Shown: piece after piece, positions 26,258 to 35,141 of the stretch
Layout: every line of letters begins with the position of its first letter
How positions within the stretch are numbered: position 1 is the stretch's first letter
From: a virus
IMG/VR virus record: IMGVR_UViG_3300036944_001289
Coordinates: 145,283-209,282 of that record
DNA: 64,000 nucleotides
Reading direction: 5' to 3' (one strand)
Position numbers and translations under genes: made by a program
The notes under the pieces: model-generated
Databases searched by the model: none
Seen by the model: the letters and a program-made list of their open reading frames with translations, nothing else
What the model was told of the DNA's origin: nothing

Positions 26258-28510
26258 TTAAGTATATAAACCACCCGTTGCTGCTACACCAAGAGCATTA
26301 CCAAGTAAATAATTACTGGCACCACCATTTGTATAAATTAATGAATTATTCCATACATTATAATATTTACCTGAATAAACAGCGACACCAGAAAAGGTAG
26401 GTCTAGTTCCAAATGTTGGTGTAAGGTTAATTGTAGCAAGGTTACGTGCAACAGCAAAAGCATCTGTTAATGTCAAATTACCAGCACCATAAGCCAAATT
26501 AGACCCTGGATTAACACGTATATATCCATTGTTTTCAGCTAACATATGTGCATAAATTTGCGAACCACTTACGACACTTATATTCCAACTAGCATTTACC
26601 CATATTTCACCACCTTCTGTAGCATACAGATGAATTAACGCAGAATTACTACCTATAAACGTTATACCTGTACCTATTAACAATCTTGCTGTAGATCTTG
26701 CACAAGATGCAAATGTAACTAATAAGTTTGATATACTTACCTGACCTCTACCTATACGAAATGGATTAGTATTATTTCCTAGTGTAACTGTACCGACACC
26801 AATACCACTTAGTGTCGTTAAATTAACATTCGTTGGTCCAAGAAGAAGATTACTAGATATTTCATATGTACCTGGTTTTAATAATATTGTTGGTGATACT
26901 GATGTTTGTATAGCTAAACCACCAATGTAGTCAAATGCTTTTTGAACAGTTAAAAAAGGATTATCATCAGTACCGGTACCTGATAAATTACTACCTGTAG
27001 TTGAAACGTATAGTGTAAAATTAGTATCTATAGCGTTAGCTGTATTGACAGTTACATCTATATTTTGAGAACCAGCATCGGTAGCAGATATAGTTGTACC
27101 AACAAAATTAATACCAGTAACACCTACAACAACGGTAGTACCTTCATCCTTTATTGTTAACGATGATACAGCAAGGTTAGGATTAAAACTACTTAGAGTA
27201 TTTAATACTATTTTCTCTGCAGATGTTATTAAACCTTTTGTTGAGGTAGTAGCTAGATCAAGCATCGAAGTTACTTGTGTAGGTGTTAAATCCTCAACAT
27301 TACCGGTACCTGCTGTTATTCTACCTTTAATGACATTAGTTGATACTTGCGATAATTTAGTATTACCAATTACACCGCTATCAACAGTCCAAGATGTACC
27401 GCTACCTGATACAGTTATATCACCTTTATCACCGTCAGTAAGACTGCCTGAAACACTTACTGTAATATTACCTGGTGAAGATAATGATGATTGAACACTT
27501 GCACCAATAAAATTAATAGATGATACAGATGTGGATATAGTAATACCTTCATCTTTTACGGTTAAAGATGGTGAGATGATATTGGGGTTGAAACTACTTA
27601 GAGTATTTAATACTATTTTCTCTGCAGATGTTATTAAACCTTTTGAAGACGTAGTAGCTAGATCAAGCATTAAAGTTGCTTGTGTAGTCGTTAAGTCTTC
27701 TAGATTACCTGTACCTGCTGTTGTTCTACCTTTAAAAACACCTGAAGATACTTGTGATAATTTAGCGTTACTAACTACATTAGAATCAATTGTCCAAGAT
27801 GTACCTGAGCCAGATACAGTTATATCACCTTTATCGCCATCGGTAATTGCTCCAGAAACACTTACTATAATATTACTCGGTGATGATAATGATGATTGAA
27901 CGCTTGCACCAATAAAGTTAATCGATGTTACAGAAGTTGATACAGTAGTACCTTCATCCTTTATTGTTAACGATGATACAGCAAGGTTAGGATTGAAACT
28001 ACTTAGAGTATTTAATACTATTTTCTCTGCAGATGTTATTAAACCTTTTGTGGAGGTAGTGGCTAAATCAAGCATTGAAGTTATCTGTGCTGTAGTTAGG
28101 TCTTGTACATCGCCCATACCAGTTGATATTCTACCTTTAATAGTATTAGCAGATATAGTAGCTAATTTTGTATTTGTTACTGCATTAGAATCAATAGTCC
28201 AGGTAGCTCCTGAACTAGACACGGTTATATCGCCTTTATCACCATCTGTAATTGATCCAGAAACACTTACAGTTATATTACCAGGAGAAGAGATAGATGC
28301 TTGTACTGTAGCTCCGACAAAATTAATTGATGATACAGTAGTTGAAACTGTTGTACCTTCGTCTTTTATAGTTAAAACTTGTGGTATAGAAGACTTTATA
28401 TCTGAAAATGTAATTTTATTAACAACACCATCTGTGGTAGATATAGGAATAATATCACTATCACTTGGAGTTGTAATAGAAGATAAATCAATAAACTGTT
28501 TGTATTTCAT
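26258..28510 (-). CDS. repeat-containing fibre or tailspike with beta-helix C-terminus
   Basis: 750 aa. An N-terminal attachment motif (DLSSITTPSDSDIIPISTTD) is followed by three near-identical 135-residue units (LTIKDEG ... TSTKGLITSAEKIVLNTLSS) and part of a fourth. The C-terminal 270 residues begin LYVSTTGSNLSGTGTDDNPF with TVQKAFDYIG, the entry motif of right-handed beta-helix spikes (pectate-lyase-like). It sits among head and neck genes, so it could be a head or neck fibre as well as a tail fibre. Strong late promoter. Confidence 0.72.
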   Translation of the reverse strand: MKYKQFIDLSSITTPSDSDIIPISTTDGVVNKITFSDIKSSIPQVLTIKDEGTTVSTTVSSINFVGATVQASISSPGNITVSVSGSITDGDKGDITVSSSGATWTIDSNAVTNTKLATISANTIKGRISTGMGDVQDLTTAQITSMLDLATTSTKGLITSAEKIVLNTLSSFNPNLAVSSLTIKDEGTTVSTSVTSINFIGASVQSSLSSPSNIIVSVSGAITDGDKGDITVSGSGTSWTIDSNVVSNAKLSQVSSGVFKGRTTAGTGNLEDLTTTQATLMLDLATTSSKGLITSAEKIVLNTLSSFNPNIISPSLTVKDEGITISTSVSSINFIGASVQSSLSSPGNITVSVSGSLTDGDKGDITVSGSGTSWTVDSGVIGNTKLSQVSTNVIKGRITAGTGNVEDLTPTQVTSMLDLATTSTKGLITSAEKIVLNTLSSFNPNLAVSSLTIKDEGTTVVVGVTGINFVGTTISATDAGSQNIDVTVNTANAIDTNFTLYVSTTGSNLSGTGTDDNPFLTVQKAFDYIGGLAIQTSVSPTILLKPGTYEISSNLLLGPTNVNLTTLSGIGVGTVTLGNNTNPFRIGRGQVSISNLLVTFASCARSTARLLIGTGITFIGSNSALIHLYATEGGEIWVNASWNISVVSGSQIYAHMLAENNGYIRVNPGSNLAYGAGNLTLTDAFAVARNLATINLTPTFGTRPTFSGVAVYSGKYYNVWNNSLIYTNGGASNYLLGNALGVAATGGLYT
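27161..28375 (-). repeat. three tandem 405-bp coding repeats
   Basis: Three copies of an in-frame 405-bp unit inside the fibre gene. An anchor sequence ending AAACCTTTTG recurs with its end at 27240, 27645 and 28050, exactly 405 bases apart. Copies are nearly identical at DNA level, so they are recent or kept alike by recombination. Confidence 0.92.
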
Positions 28511-28516
28511 TGTTAT

Positions 28517-28524
28517 TATTTATA
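28517..28524 (-). promoter_or_regulatory. late promoter TATAAATA for the fibre gene
   Basis: Perfect box 6 bases before the ATG at 28510. Confidence 0.7.
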
Positions 28525-29053
28525 TAAGATAAATAGCGCTTGTGCTATCTACAAAAACATTATTATCGTTATCTACACATATGCTTAATAAAGACTCTGG
28601 CGTTAGGAATAACGATCTACCATCTGGTCTTCTATATGTAAAAGATGATACGGGTCTAATATAGGTTATTATTAATGGTGTTGTTACAGATATTACAGTA
28701 CTATTTGAAGATAAATATGGTGAAAATAACGTTTTAGAGCTCTCTGAGTACCCAGCAACATTATATGGTATGAATTGTATATCACAATCACCTATTAATC
28801 TAGGTACATTTATTAAAATATTATTTTTGTCTATAACAGTATAATCAACTAAAGAACCTGTAATAGGCTGCTGTCTTTTGAATATGTTTATACTAGTTAG
28901 TGATGGTAAAGAAAATGTATCGTTACTCGATAACATAACATTTAAAAGCTTATCAAAATTATATCCCTGTAAACCTACAACACTTAAATTATTTGTGTTT
29001 GTGGTTAACGTATCGTATAATTTTATACCATCGACTGTAATGCTGGTTATCAT
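28520..29053 (-). CDS. hypothetical structural protein after the sheath stabiliser
   Basis: 178 aa from the ATG at 29053, which overlaps the TGA of the upstream gene (ATGA); a longer frame from 29113 would overlap much more and is not preferred. The sequence is beta-rich (SITVDGIKLYDTL, NILINVPRLIGDCDIQFIP) with no charge clusters. Translational coupling to the gp15-like gene suggests a neck or tail-terminus component. No family recognised. Confidence 0.6.
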   Translation of the reverse strand: MITSITVDGIKLYDTLTTNTNNLSVVGLQGYNFDKLLNVMLSSNDTFSLPSLTSINIFKRQQPITGSLVDYTVIDKNNILINVPRLIGDCDIQFIPYNVAGYSESSKTLFSPYLSSNSTVISVTTPLIITYIRPVSSFTYRRPDGRSLFLTPESLLSICVDNDNNVFVDSTSAIYLI

Positions 29054-29808
29054 GGATTTGCTGATACTCCTACAAATTCCGTTTCTGTTAAAATACCTGT
29101 AGATACAGGCCATGTATAGGTATTACCTGAGAGACTATCATAGGTTGTTATCCTACTCTCAACATTAAAATTATTATTAATATAATATATTAATCCTTTT
29201 GGATTTTGCTGAGTCTTAAACAACCAACCTTTTATCGTAAAAGACGTGTCAGCTGTACATCTATATTTATCGGTACTTGAGATATCTGTAGGGTATGATA
29301 ATGCAATACCACCTTCCCAGAGAACTTCGCTTCTTATTTCTTGATTTAATGATAGACCTAAATCCTCTGGTACCTTCCAACCTATTATAATGTATGGATT
29401 AGCATAAGGTACAAAGTTACTTAGTATTTGATCCATGTCTGTCTGATATTTTGTTATTATCGACATACTTACACTTATATTAATAGGTACAGGTGATAAA
29501 AGATGAGATACACTATTTTGAGTACCATCGTTTTTACCATAATAGAAACCATCAAGTTTATTGAAAACTCTATTAACATCCCTAGATATATTTGTTATAG
29601 ATACAGATACTACTGGTAGTGTTAAGTTTTTAGCTTGGTTTATTATATCATATAATACACGCTGTTTAGGTGCATATACATATCTTACTTCAATTGACTG
29701 TTCTGTTTTTCTTTCTCTATTATATCGCTGAATTACAGTATCGTCAAACGCAGCAATAAACTGCGTTATAAGATCTTTTACTTCGAAAAAATACGTTTTT
29801 GATTTAAT
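29050..29808 (-). CDS. 15: tail sheath stabiliser, T4 gp15-like, apparent AUU start
   Basis: 252 aa. The core MSIITKYQTDMDQILSNFVP, then YANPYIIIGW and a final TSFTIKGWLF, matches T4 gp15 (LSIFTRYEDDMFQIVEQILP ... FEVNGWMYP). The only in-frame ATG is that internal methionine at codon 115. The upstream frame continues as clear protein (KTYFFEVKDLITQFIAAFDD, RYVYAPKQRVLYDIINQAKN) to an in-frame stop just beyond an AGGAGG. No ATG, GTG or TTG lies in a suitable place. An ATT at 29808 lies 6 bases after AGGAGG and gives MKSKTYFFEVK. gp15 caps the tail and binds the neck. Confidence 0.8.
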   Translation of the reverse strand: MKSKTYFFEVKDLITQFIAAFDDTVIQRYNRERKTEQSIEVRYVYAPKQRVLYDIINQAKNLTLPVVSVSITNISRDVNRVFNKLDGFYYGKNDGTQNSVSHLLSPVPINISVSMSIITKYQTDMDQILSNFVPYANPYIIIGWKVPEDLGLSLNQEIRSEVLWEGGIALSYPTDISSTDKYRCTADTSFTIKGWLFKTQQNPKGLIYYINNNFNVESRITTYDSLSGNTYTWPVSTGILTETEFVGVSANP

Positions 29809-29814
29809 GTTGCA

Positions 29815-29820
29815 CCTCCT
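29815..29820 (-). promoter_or_regulatory. Shine-Dalgarno AGGAGG of the AUU-started gene
   Basis: A perfect 6-base Shine-Dalgarno 6 bases before the ATT at 29808. I found no comparably placed full copy before the other recognised genes. From the late box at 29826-29833, T4 spacing puts the transcript start at about 29820, so the leader would begin with AGGAGG itself. Confidence 0.7.
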
Positions 29821-29825
29821 TATAA

Positions 29826-29833
29826 TATTTATT
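29826..29833 (-). promoter_or_regulatory. late promoter AATAAATA for the gp15-like gene
   Basis: Seventeen bases before the ATT, unlike the 5-7 bases of most late genes; it overlaps the stop of the upstream gene. Confidence 0.55.
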
Positions 29834-30224
29834 AGTTATAATGCTTTAATAGAGTCGCAAGCATTTCCAGTTTTGTTGTAATCTGACTATATTTTTTAAG
29901 CTTCTTCATTTCGGATACAGAATCAACAGTTTTATCTATCAAATTTTTTAGTTGATTTTTAGTCATCTTACCGTATCCTTTTACCATAATTTCTTCACTT
30001 TCACTAAACGAACCTGATGCTCCTGGAATACCTGCAGTGTTTGTTTTAGCTGAATTACCTGGTAAGTTACTAGTACTGTTAGCATTAGCGTAGCTGTTCT
30101 TTACGTCAGATGTTGGCATATTATTATGTGCTTGATTTTTTTGCTGTGTATCAGCAATAGCCCACATATTGAGACCGCTTTCATACAACATACCTATCTG
30201 CTTTATGTCATTAAGTTTATCCAT
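29832..30224 (-). CDS. hypothetical late protein
   Basis: 130 aa. A flexible Asn/Ser/Gly-rich middle (residues 30-75) joins a short N-terminal helix (MLYE, then Ser, near residue 15) to a C-terminal helical domain (MTKNQLKNLIDKTVDSVSEM). Monocistronic signals: late box before, in-frame stop directly before the gp15-like frame. Possible internal or neck protein; unknown. Confidence 0.6.
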   Translation of the reverse strand: MDKLNDIKQIGMLYESGLNMWAIADTQQKNQAHNNMPTSDVKNSYANANSTSNLPGNSAKTNTAGIPGASGSFSESEEIMVKGYGKMTKNQLKNLIDKTVDSVSEMKKLKKYSQITTKLEMLATLLKHYN

Positions 30225-30229
30225 AATTA

Positions 30230-30237
30230 TATTTACA
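30230..30237 (-). promoter_or_regulatory. late-type promoter TGTAAATA
   Basis: Five bases before the ATG at 30224; one mismatch from the consensus core. Confidence 0.5.
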
Positions 30238-30238
30238 T

Positions 30239-30274
30239 AAAAAAAGCTGGGTTGTTAACAACCCAGCTTTTTTT
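30239..30274 (-). terminator. rho-independent terminator
   Basis: Perfect palindrome with AGCTGGGTTGTT/AACAACCCAGCT flanked by A and T runs; stops transcription from 30289-30690 and can work in both directions. Confidence 0.9.
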
Positions 30275-30288
30275 AAAATTTTTATATA

Positions 30289-30690
30289 TTATCCGTTAAG
30301 ATTCCAACGACGTCTATTATCTGGACCAATATTATCAAACCCACCAGCACTAACTCTTGCTATTATAGTTGAGCTAGAAGTTAGTACTGTAAATGAGGTT
30401 GTAAAGTTATTTGACGCTTGAAGGCAGAGTGTTACACCTGTAGCAGATCCGGATAGTAGTCTTACTATTGTAGATGTATCTCCAGGGCTTGAAATTGTTA
30501 CTACTTGTGTGGTAGACAGCGATGCTGTAAATTCTGTAGAATTGTACAATACACCCTCTACATCTACACCATTAAATGTACCAGCACTAGAAAGTACTAT
30601 TGCATTGTTAACACCACTCAGAGAGTAGATTAAAGGTGCTGGGTTACCCATTTTTGTTACATCGTATACTGCGTCTGTAAAGCTTGCCAT
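30289..30690 (-). CDS. putative virion surface or decoration protein
   Basis: 133 aa, Ser/Thr/Val-rich, all-beta pattern, ending in a basic tail PDNRRRWNLNG. It has its own late promoter and its own strong terminator, the arrangement used here for gp23, so it is probably abundant. A decoration or fibre-linker role is inferred from this only. Confidence 0.55.
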   Translation of the reverse strand: MASFTDAVYDVTKMGNPAPLIYSLSGVNNAIVLSSAGTFNGVDVEGVLYNSTEFTASLSTTQVVTISSPGDTSTIVRLLSGSATGVTLCLQASNNFTTSFTVLTSSSTIIARVSAGGFDNIGPDNRRRWNLNG

Positions 30691-30699
30691 ATGTATTAT

Positions 30700-30707
30700 T
30701 ATTTATT
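30700..30707 (-). promoter_or_regulatory. late promoter AATAAATA (minus arm of a divergent pair)
   Basis: Nine bases before the ATG at 30690; back to back with the plus-strand box at 30734. Confidence 0.55.
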
Positions 30708-30733
30708 GTTTTTGATCAGAATTTATTGAATTT

Positions 30734-30741
30734 AATAAATA
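30734..30741 (+). promoter_or_regulatory. late promoter AATAAATA (plus arm of a divergent pair)
   Basis: Five bases before the ATG at 30747, and the reason for choosing that start over an upstream in-frame ATG at 30684. Confidence 0.6.
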
Positions 30742-30746
30742 ATTAT

Positions 30747-31397
30747 ATGAGCTTTCACGAAGAATTAAATAATCTTTACGCAAAACAAATAGCAGGTAAA
30801 TCTATACTTGTAAATGAAAATAGTCAAAAGACAGTAAATGAAGCATTCCCACCCTATGAAGCAGGTGAATATGCCCCCGAACATCCTACTGCTCGTGAAA
30901 AAATGTTAGCTTTAGCAAAGAGTACACATGAAGAAACACCAGAAGGTGAAAGACCACGTGTTGCATATCAAGGTGCAGAACCTGGTACACATACATGGCG
31001 CTTCTATTTAGCGTTTATAACAAAATTTAGAGAAATGTCACCAGAAACATCTGTTAAAGTTGCTAATTTAATTTTAACACAAATACTTGATAAACTATCT
31101 GAAAGCCCAGATGGTAGATTTATGGGTACAAATCTTCAATTTAGAGAGCAAGTAGTTAAGCCTATTGTTGCAAGAGCAATACCTGAAATGACAAAAGGTG
31201 ATGTAAAGATAGGTAAAACATATGTTGAGTATATTGCAAGAGGTATAACCGATGCTGCAGTACAATCAGGTATATTAAGAAACTTCTCTGATGACGAGTT
31301 TCCACGCAACAAACCAAAGGATAAACCAATTACAGATCCTGCAGGTCTAGGTAAGTACTCAGCACAAAATCTAGATAAATTACTCGGACTAGATTAA
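30747..31397 (+). CDS. hypothetical late protein with leader-like N-terminus
   Basis: 216 aa. The first 40 residues (ending KTVNE, then AFPPYEAG) look like a removable leader with (V)NE sites. The rest is a compact helical domain with HTWRFYLAFITKFREMSPET and KVANLILTQILDKL. Ends LDKLLGLD. Late promoter directly upstream. It may be a packaged or capsid-associated protein; no family recognised. Confidence 0.6.
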   Translation: MSFHEELNNLYAKQIAGKSILVNENSQKTVNEAFPPYEAGEYAPEHPTAREKMLALAKSTHEETPEGERPRVAYQGAEPGTHTWRFYLAFITKFREMSPETSVKVANLILTQILDKLSESPDGRFMGTNLQFREQVVKPIVARAIPEMTKGDVKIGKTYVEYIARGITDAAVQSGILRNFSDDEFPRNKPKDKPITDPAGLGKYSAQNLDKLLGLD

Positions 31398-32092
31398 TGT
31401 ACGTTACACCTACAAGCGAGCTTGCTACTGCTGTACGTGAAAACTTACGTAGAGCAGTATTAAATAAAGAATCCTGCTGGGTGTTTGATAAAATCGAACC
31501 TTCAGGTAAGTACTTTACATCTTTTAAGATAGTCGATGAGAATAACATAATTATGTACGCTTACAGAAATGGTAACGTATATAAGCTAAATAATCTTAAC
31601 GGACCTGCATTCTATCACGTAAGAGGTAATAAAAAAATGTTCTTTATTGATAATGAAGCTTATTCTGAGTTTGATTATAGTAGACACTACGCTATTAAAT
31701 TTATCAAAAATTTACAGCTTAGAGATCCTAATCAACCTATAGTTGGACCTGGACGCTACAGATTAGTAAATAATGGTATACTTGAGATAAAAATAAATTA
31801 CAGCGGTGATATGTCATTAAAAACATATAATTCAAGAGGTAATCTACATAATGAAAACGGACCTGCAGTTATTGATTTTGCTTTCTATCATATGATAGAA
31901 TATTATAGAAACGGTGAATTACATAATTCAACAGGACCTGCAGTCCTCAAATTGAGTAAAGATTCTAATGTAGATACACAAGAGCTATTTTTTATAGGCG
32001 GTAAAGCGCTGACACAAAATGAATTCAAGTCATTTGCTAAAGGTTATGATTCTACTGACATTGACTTATACTCGGATTTAACAGGACTTTAA
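31397..32092 (+). CDS. NGPA-repeat (MORN-like) protein, divergent member
   Basis: 231 aa. It carries three copies of the motif (N/H)-x-x-GPA (LNNLNGPAFYHV, LHNENGPAVIDF, LHNSTGPAVLKL) followed by YY-x-NG turns, like MORN/YwqK-type antiparallel strands. The C-terminus FFIGGKALTQNEFKSFAKGY, then DSTDIDLYSDL, is shared with the proteins at 35511-37904. Its stop is one base before the next ATG. Function unknown. Confidence 0.65.
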   Translation: MYVTPTSELATAVRENLRRAVLNKESCWVFDKIEPSGKYFTSFKIVDENNIIMYAYRNGNVYKLNNLNGPAFYHVRGNKKMFFIDNEAYSEFDYSRHYAIKFIKNLQLRDPNQPIVGPGRYRLVNNGILEIKINYSGDMSLKTYNSRGNLHNENGPAVIDFAFYHMIEYYRNGELHNSTGPAVLKLSKDSNVDTQELFFIGGKALTQNEFKSFAKGYDSTDIDLYSDLTGL

Positions 32093-32093
32093 T

Positions 32094-33725
32094 ATGAGTA
32101 ATATTTTAGAAGACTATCACATATACACAAGATATACTAATAACCTCATTCTTGAGTTTAATGAAGCTACGCTTAAAAAATTGAGCGTAACATACAAGAA
32201 AGAGAGACCAGAACTAACTGATGATGCTATAACAGCATACTTAGAGGCATATGAACAACTAAAAAACACTCCTAGGTTTATTGGTGTAGTTAATAGATTT
32301 TATCCTAAAATTAAAAACCCTAAGGATATATATTCATTCACTTGGGAGCAACTTGAACAGGTAATAGATAGTTTAAAAGATATTCAGATAAGTACCGATA
32401 CTAAAGTCGATAGTACTAAGTATAAAGAAATTTACGAAGACGATACAATAAAGATAATTCTAGGTAGAGATGCAGAAGAGTGGATATATATTCGTAATAC
32501 ATTATTACCAGCGTTACCACCATTTAAGGGTTCTTCATGGTGTATAGGCAACCCCGGTGGTAGTAATATGTATTACTCTTATAGAATTAAAAAGTTAAAT
32601 CAATATTCACCAGAACAATTCTGGTCACAATATCTTATTCATAGCAAAGTACCTACACCTTCTCCTAAGTATCAAAATGCAGTATTGATGATATCACAAG
32701 ATGGTGAGTATTATTTAACTTCTCAAGATAACAGGGATGATACACGCATGGAATGGAGCAGGGTAATACATCTTATACCTGCATTAAAAAATAAAGAGAA
32801 GTATATAAAATTTATACCATTATCGAAAAAAGAACAAGAAGAATATGCTGTCACAAAAGCTACACCGGAAAGTTTTGACAAACTAAGATATAGAGCAAAA
32901 CAGGTATATTGTCAAGTAGGTAAGCCATTATTTATAAAAGATTTTATAAACATGGATAAAGATCTACAAACCATGTACATAAATGGTAGATTTGATAGAG
33001 GTGGTTTTTCTCTGTACAATAAAAGTACATACGATTCATATAGTAAAAATCTATTTGCAATTCCTGGACCCAAAGAGATAGATTTACCTCAAGGTAATAT
33101 TCAATCACCTGAGTTTGTAGAGCGACTTAACAGCCTACTTGGAGATATTTCTATAGAAGATAAGTTTAGTATCTATAAACAACTCTTGTTTTATATATCA
33201 CCTGAGCTTAAAAACTTTCCTCAAGCAATACAAACATTCTGCAGACAATGTGAGAAGTATTTACCTGCATTAAAAAATACACTACTTTCAAAACTTATAT
33301 CAGAGTATAATATTAAAAATTTCAAAACATTACCAGATATGATAAAGTATACACTTTGCGAACTGCCTCAAATTTTCATAACAAGTTCTGATTTTATAAA
33401 CCTACCTGAAAAATCACAAAATAACTATATTAATAGTAGAAAAACGTTAAGACATTTAGTGTATTTATTTTTTACACCTAAGATGATAAAAAAGATAGAA
33501 TCTCTAAAACCATCTGAAATTAATGAACAAGCAATTACAAATATATGGAAAAATAACTCTGTAACATATAGACAAGTTATTGATATGGCTACAAGAGAAG
33601 GACAAAAACAAAAAGGTAAAGGGATTACATATTTGTTAAACTTCAATAATTTGAGCGGTGATATACCTGTACGAAAATTATACGCTTCAAAAGTCTTAGA
33701 AAAGATTAAAGAAGAAAACGAATAA
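32094..33725 (+). CDS. large hypothetical protein with a WCIG motif
   Basis: 543 aa. Around residues 145-160 it has FKGSSWCIGNPGGSNMYYSY, a motif (SSWCxG plus Tyr) found in several large uncharacterised phage proteins, followed by VLMISQDGEYYLTSQDNRD. The remainder is helical. The N-terminus contains LILEFNE, then Ala, a possible gp21 site near residue 25. Located in the late region; catalytic function of the Cys is speculative. Confidence 0.6.
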   Translation: MSNILEDYHIYTRYTNNLILEFNEATLKKLSVTYKKERPELTDDAITAYLEAYEQLKNTPRFIGVVNRFYPKIKNPKDIYSFTWEQLEQVIDSLKDIQISTDTKVDSTKYKEIYEDDTIKIILGRDAEEWIYIRNTLLPALPPFKGSSWCIGNPGGSNMYYSYRIKKLNQYSPEQFWSQYLIHSKVPTPSPKYQNAVLMISQDGEYYLTSQDNRDDTRMEWSRVIHLIPALKNKEKYIKFIPLSKKEQEEYAVTKATPESFDKLRYRAKQVYCQVGKPLFIKDFINMDKDLQTMYINGRFDRGGFSLYNKSTYDSYSKNLFAIPGPKEIDLPQGNIQSPEFVERLNSLLGDISIEDKFSIYKQLLFYISPELKNFPQAIQTFCRQCEKYLPALKNTLLSKLISEYNIKNFKTLPDMIKYTLCELPQIFITSSDFINLPEKSQNNYINSRKTLRHLVYLFFTPKMIKKIESLKPSEINEQAITNIWKNNSVTYRQVIDMATREGQKQKGKGITYLLNFNNLSGDIPVRKLYASKVLEKIKEENE

Positions 33726-33733
33726 CATAAATA
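33726..33733 (+). promoter_or_regulatory. late-type promoter CATAAATA
   Basis: Five bases before the ATG at 33739, overlapping the end of the preceding gene. Confidence 0.55.
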
Positions 33734-33738
33734 TTAAC

Positions 33739-33987
33739 ATGGCAAAATTTGACGACTTAATAAAGCACATACTTAGTGAATCACCAGCACCTGCTATTAC
33801 ACCAGAAAAACCTACAGTAAAACCTGGCACAAAACCAGAAACACCAAGTAAACCATCTAAACCAGAACATCCTTTTGCACCTAAACCAGGTATAAAACCA
33901 CGCCCTGATGCAAAGAAGAAATCACGTGAAGAGAATGAAGAAAATGCTGATGTTAAGTTATTTTTATCACACCGTCGTAAAAAATGA
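33739..33987 (+). CDS. small Pro/Lys-rich protein
   Basis: 82 aa. N-terminal MAKFDDLIKHILSE, then Ser, matches the leader pattern for gp21 cleavage. It is followed by a proline-rich stretch with repeated KPxxKP, and a basic end LSHRRKK. It overlaps the next gene by 4 bases. The composition suits an unstructured DNA- or portal-associated packaged peptide; inference. Confidence 0.6.
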   Translation: MAKFDDLIKHILSESPAPAITPEKPTVKPGTKPETPSKPSKPEHPFAPKPGIKPRPDAKKKSREENEENADVKLFLSHRRKK

Positions 33988-35141
33988 AATTTAATAAAAA
34001 AATATTCGAAGCTATAGATAAAGGTGATGCACCTAATCTCTTTCACAGTGATAAAGAGAAAAAATATAAACCATCTTTAGATGTAGAGAAGTTAATGCCT
34101 TCTCTATCTCAAAAAGAATCAAATTACATAGAAACAGTTACAAGTGCATCATATAAAAAGGCAATTGAAAGATTAAGAAATTATACCGGGTTAAATCCGG
34201 CTAGGACAGGTCTACCGCAACTACTAACAGTTGCAATGAGTGCTATACCTAAGATACAGCAGGTACAACACGCACACAAACAACATCTTGAAAAATTAGC
34301 AGTAGATACAGTTTTAAGTCTTCCAGAATTTGAGTTTTTTAAGCACATGATTGATCGTGGTCAGCTTAAAATAGTTGCTAAATTAGAGCAAGCAGATTTA
34401 AGTAATGCTATTACAAAAGAGGATCTTGAAAATAAAGAAGAAGAACCTGAAGAGGGCGAACTAACTAATGCTGAAGAAATTACATTAAACCTGGCCGTAG
34501 ATCTCGGAGATGCAAGCGATGATAAGTTAAAATGGAAGTTTGCAAATATGTTAAAACAAGGAAATGCATTTAATAAGACATACTTGTTTAATATGGTTTC
34601 TGATGAACTAAATAAAATAGATCCAAACTTAGTAAAATTATATGGCACATTATCATCAGTAATACAAGTTGCATACTATGCAATGCCTGATATACCTCTT
34701 AATATGCGTTCATCAGAATCTGAAATGGGTTCATCTGAAGTTGTTCCAGAAGACGATATTTATACTGTATATGCTTTATCACCTTTCTTTCCGGTATTGA
34801 TACATGAGATTGTAAAGGGGTTGTGGACATATCTAACCATGTCACTTGTAGGTCAAGGAGAACATGATGAAAGAACAATAGACGATGAAACTGTTGAGTT
34901 AATGACTGGACCTGAATTATACGCAAAATTCGTTGAGTTTATACCTTTCAAAGATTCAAAATATCTACCTCAGACAGTAATGCAATTAATAAAGACAAAT
35001 AAGATTGCTGATGTTCTAGGTGGTGGTGATAAAGCTAAATCAGCTGTATATACAGCTTTAGATCAGGTAAAACAAATAATGGCAGAGTACGAAGATCAAA
35101 TGGACGACTTTAACGGTGATAAATATAAGGATATAGAATAA
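33984..35141 (+). CDS. hypothetical late structural protein
   Basis: 385 aa. Mostly helical, with an acidic low-complexity linker near residue 150 (ENKEEEPEEGELTNAEE). N-terminus MKFNKKIFE, then Ala, fits the leader pattern. Residues 170-330 form a likely folded domain containing hydrophobic helices (LSPFFPVLIHEIVKGLWTYL). Coupled to neighbours by overlap at both ends. No family recognised. Confidence 0.6.
   Translation: MKFNKKIFEAIDKGDAPNLFHSDKEKKYKPSLDVEKLMPSLSQKESNYIETVTSASYKKAIERLRNYTGLNPARTGLPQLLTVAMSAIPKIQQVQHAHKQHLEKLAVDTVLSLPEFEFFKHMIDRGQLKIVAKLEQADLSNAITKEDLENKEEEPEEGELTNAEEITLNLAVDLGDASDDKLKWKFANMLKQGNAFNKTYLFNMVSDELNKIDPNLVKLYGTLSSVIQVAYYAMPDIPLNMRSSESEMGSSEVVPEDDIYTVYALSPFFPVLIHEIVKGLWTYLTMSLVGQGEHDERTIDDETVELMTGPELYAKFVEFIPFKDSKYLPQTVMQLIKTNKIADVLGGGDKAKSAVYTALDQVKQIMAEYEDQMDDFNGDKYKDIE

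Noticed and set aside
27531-28532. Long plus-strand frames opposite the fibre gene
   Set aside because: They follow the 405-bp repeats on the opposite strand and have no promoter, no typical start context and no protein-like features beyond the repeats.
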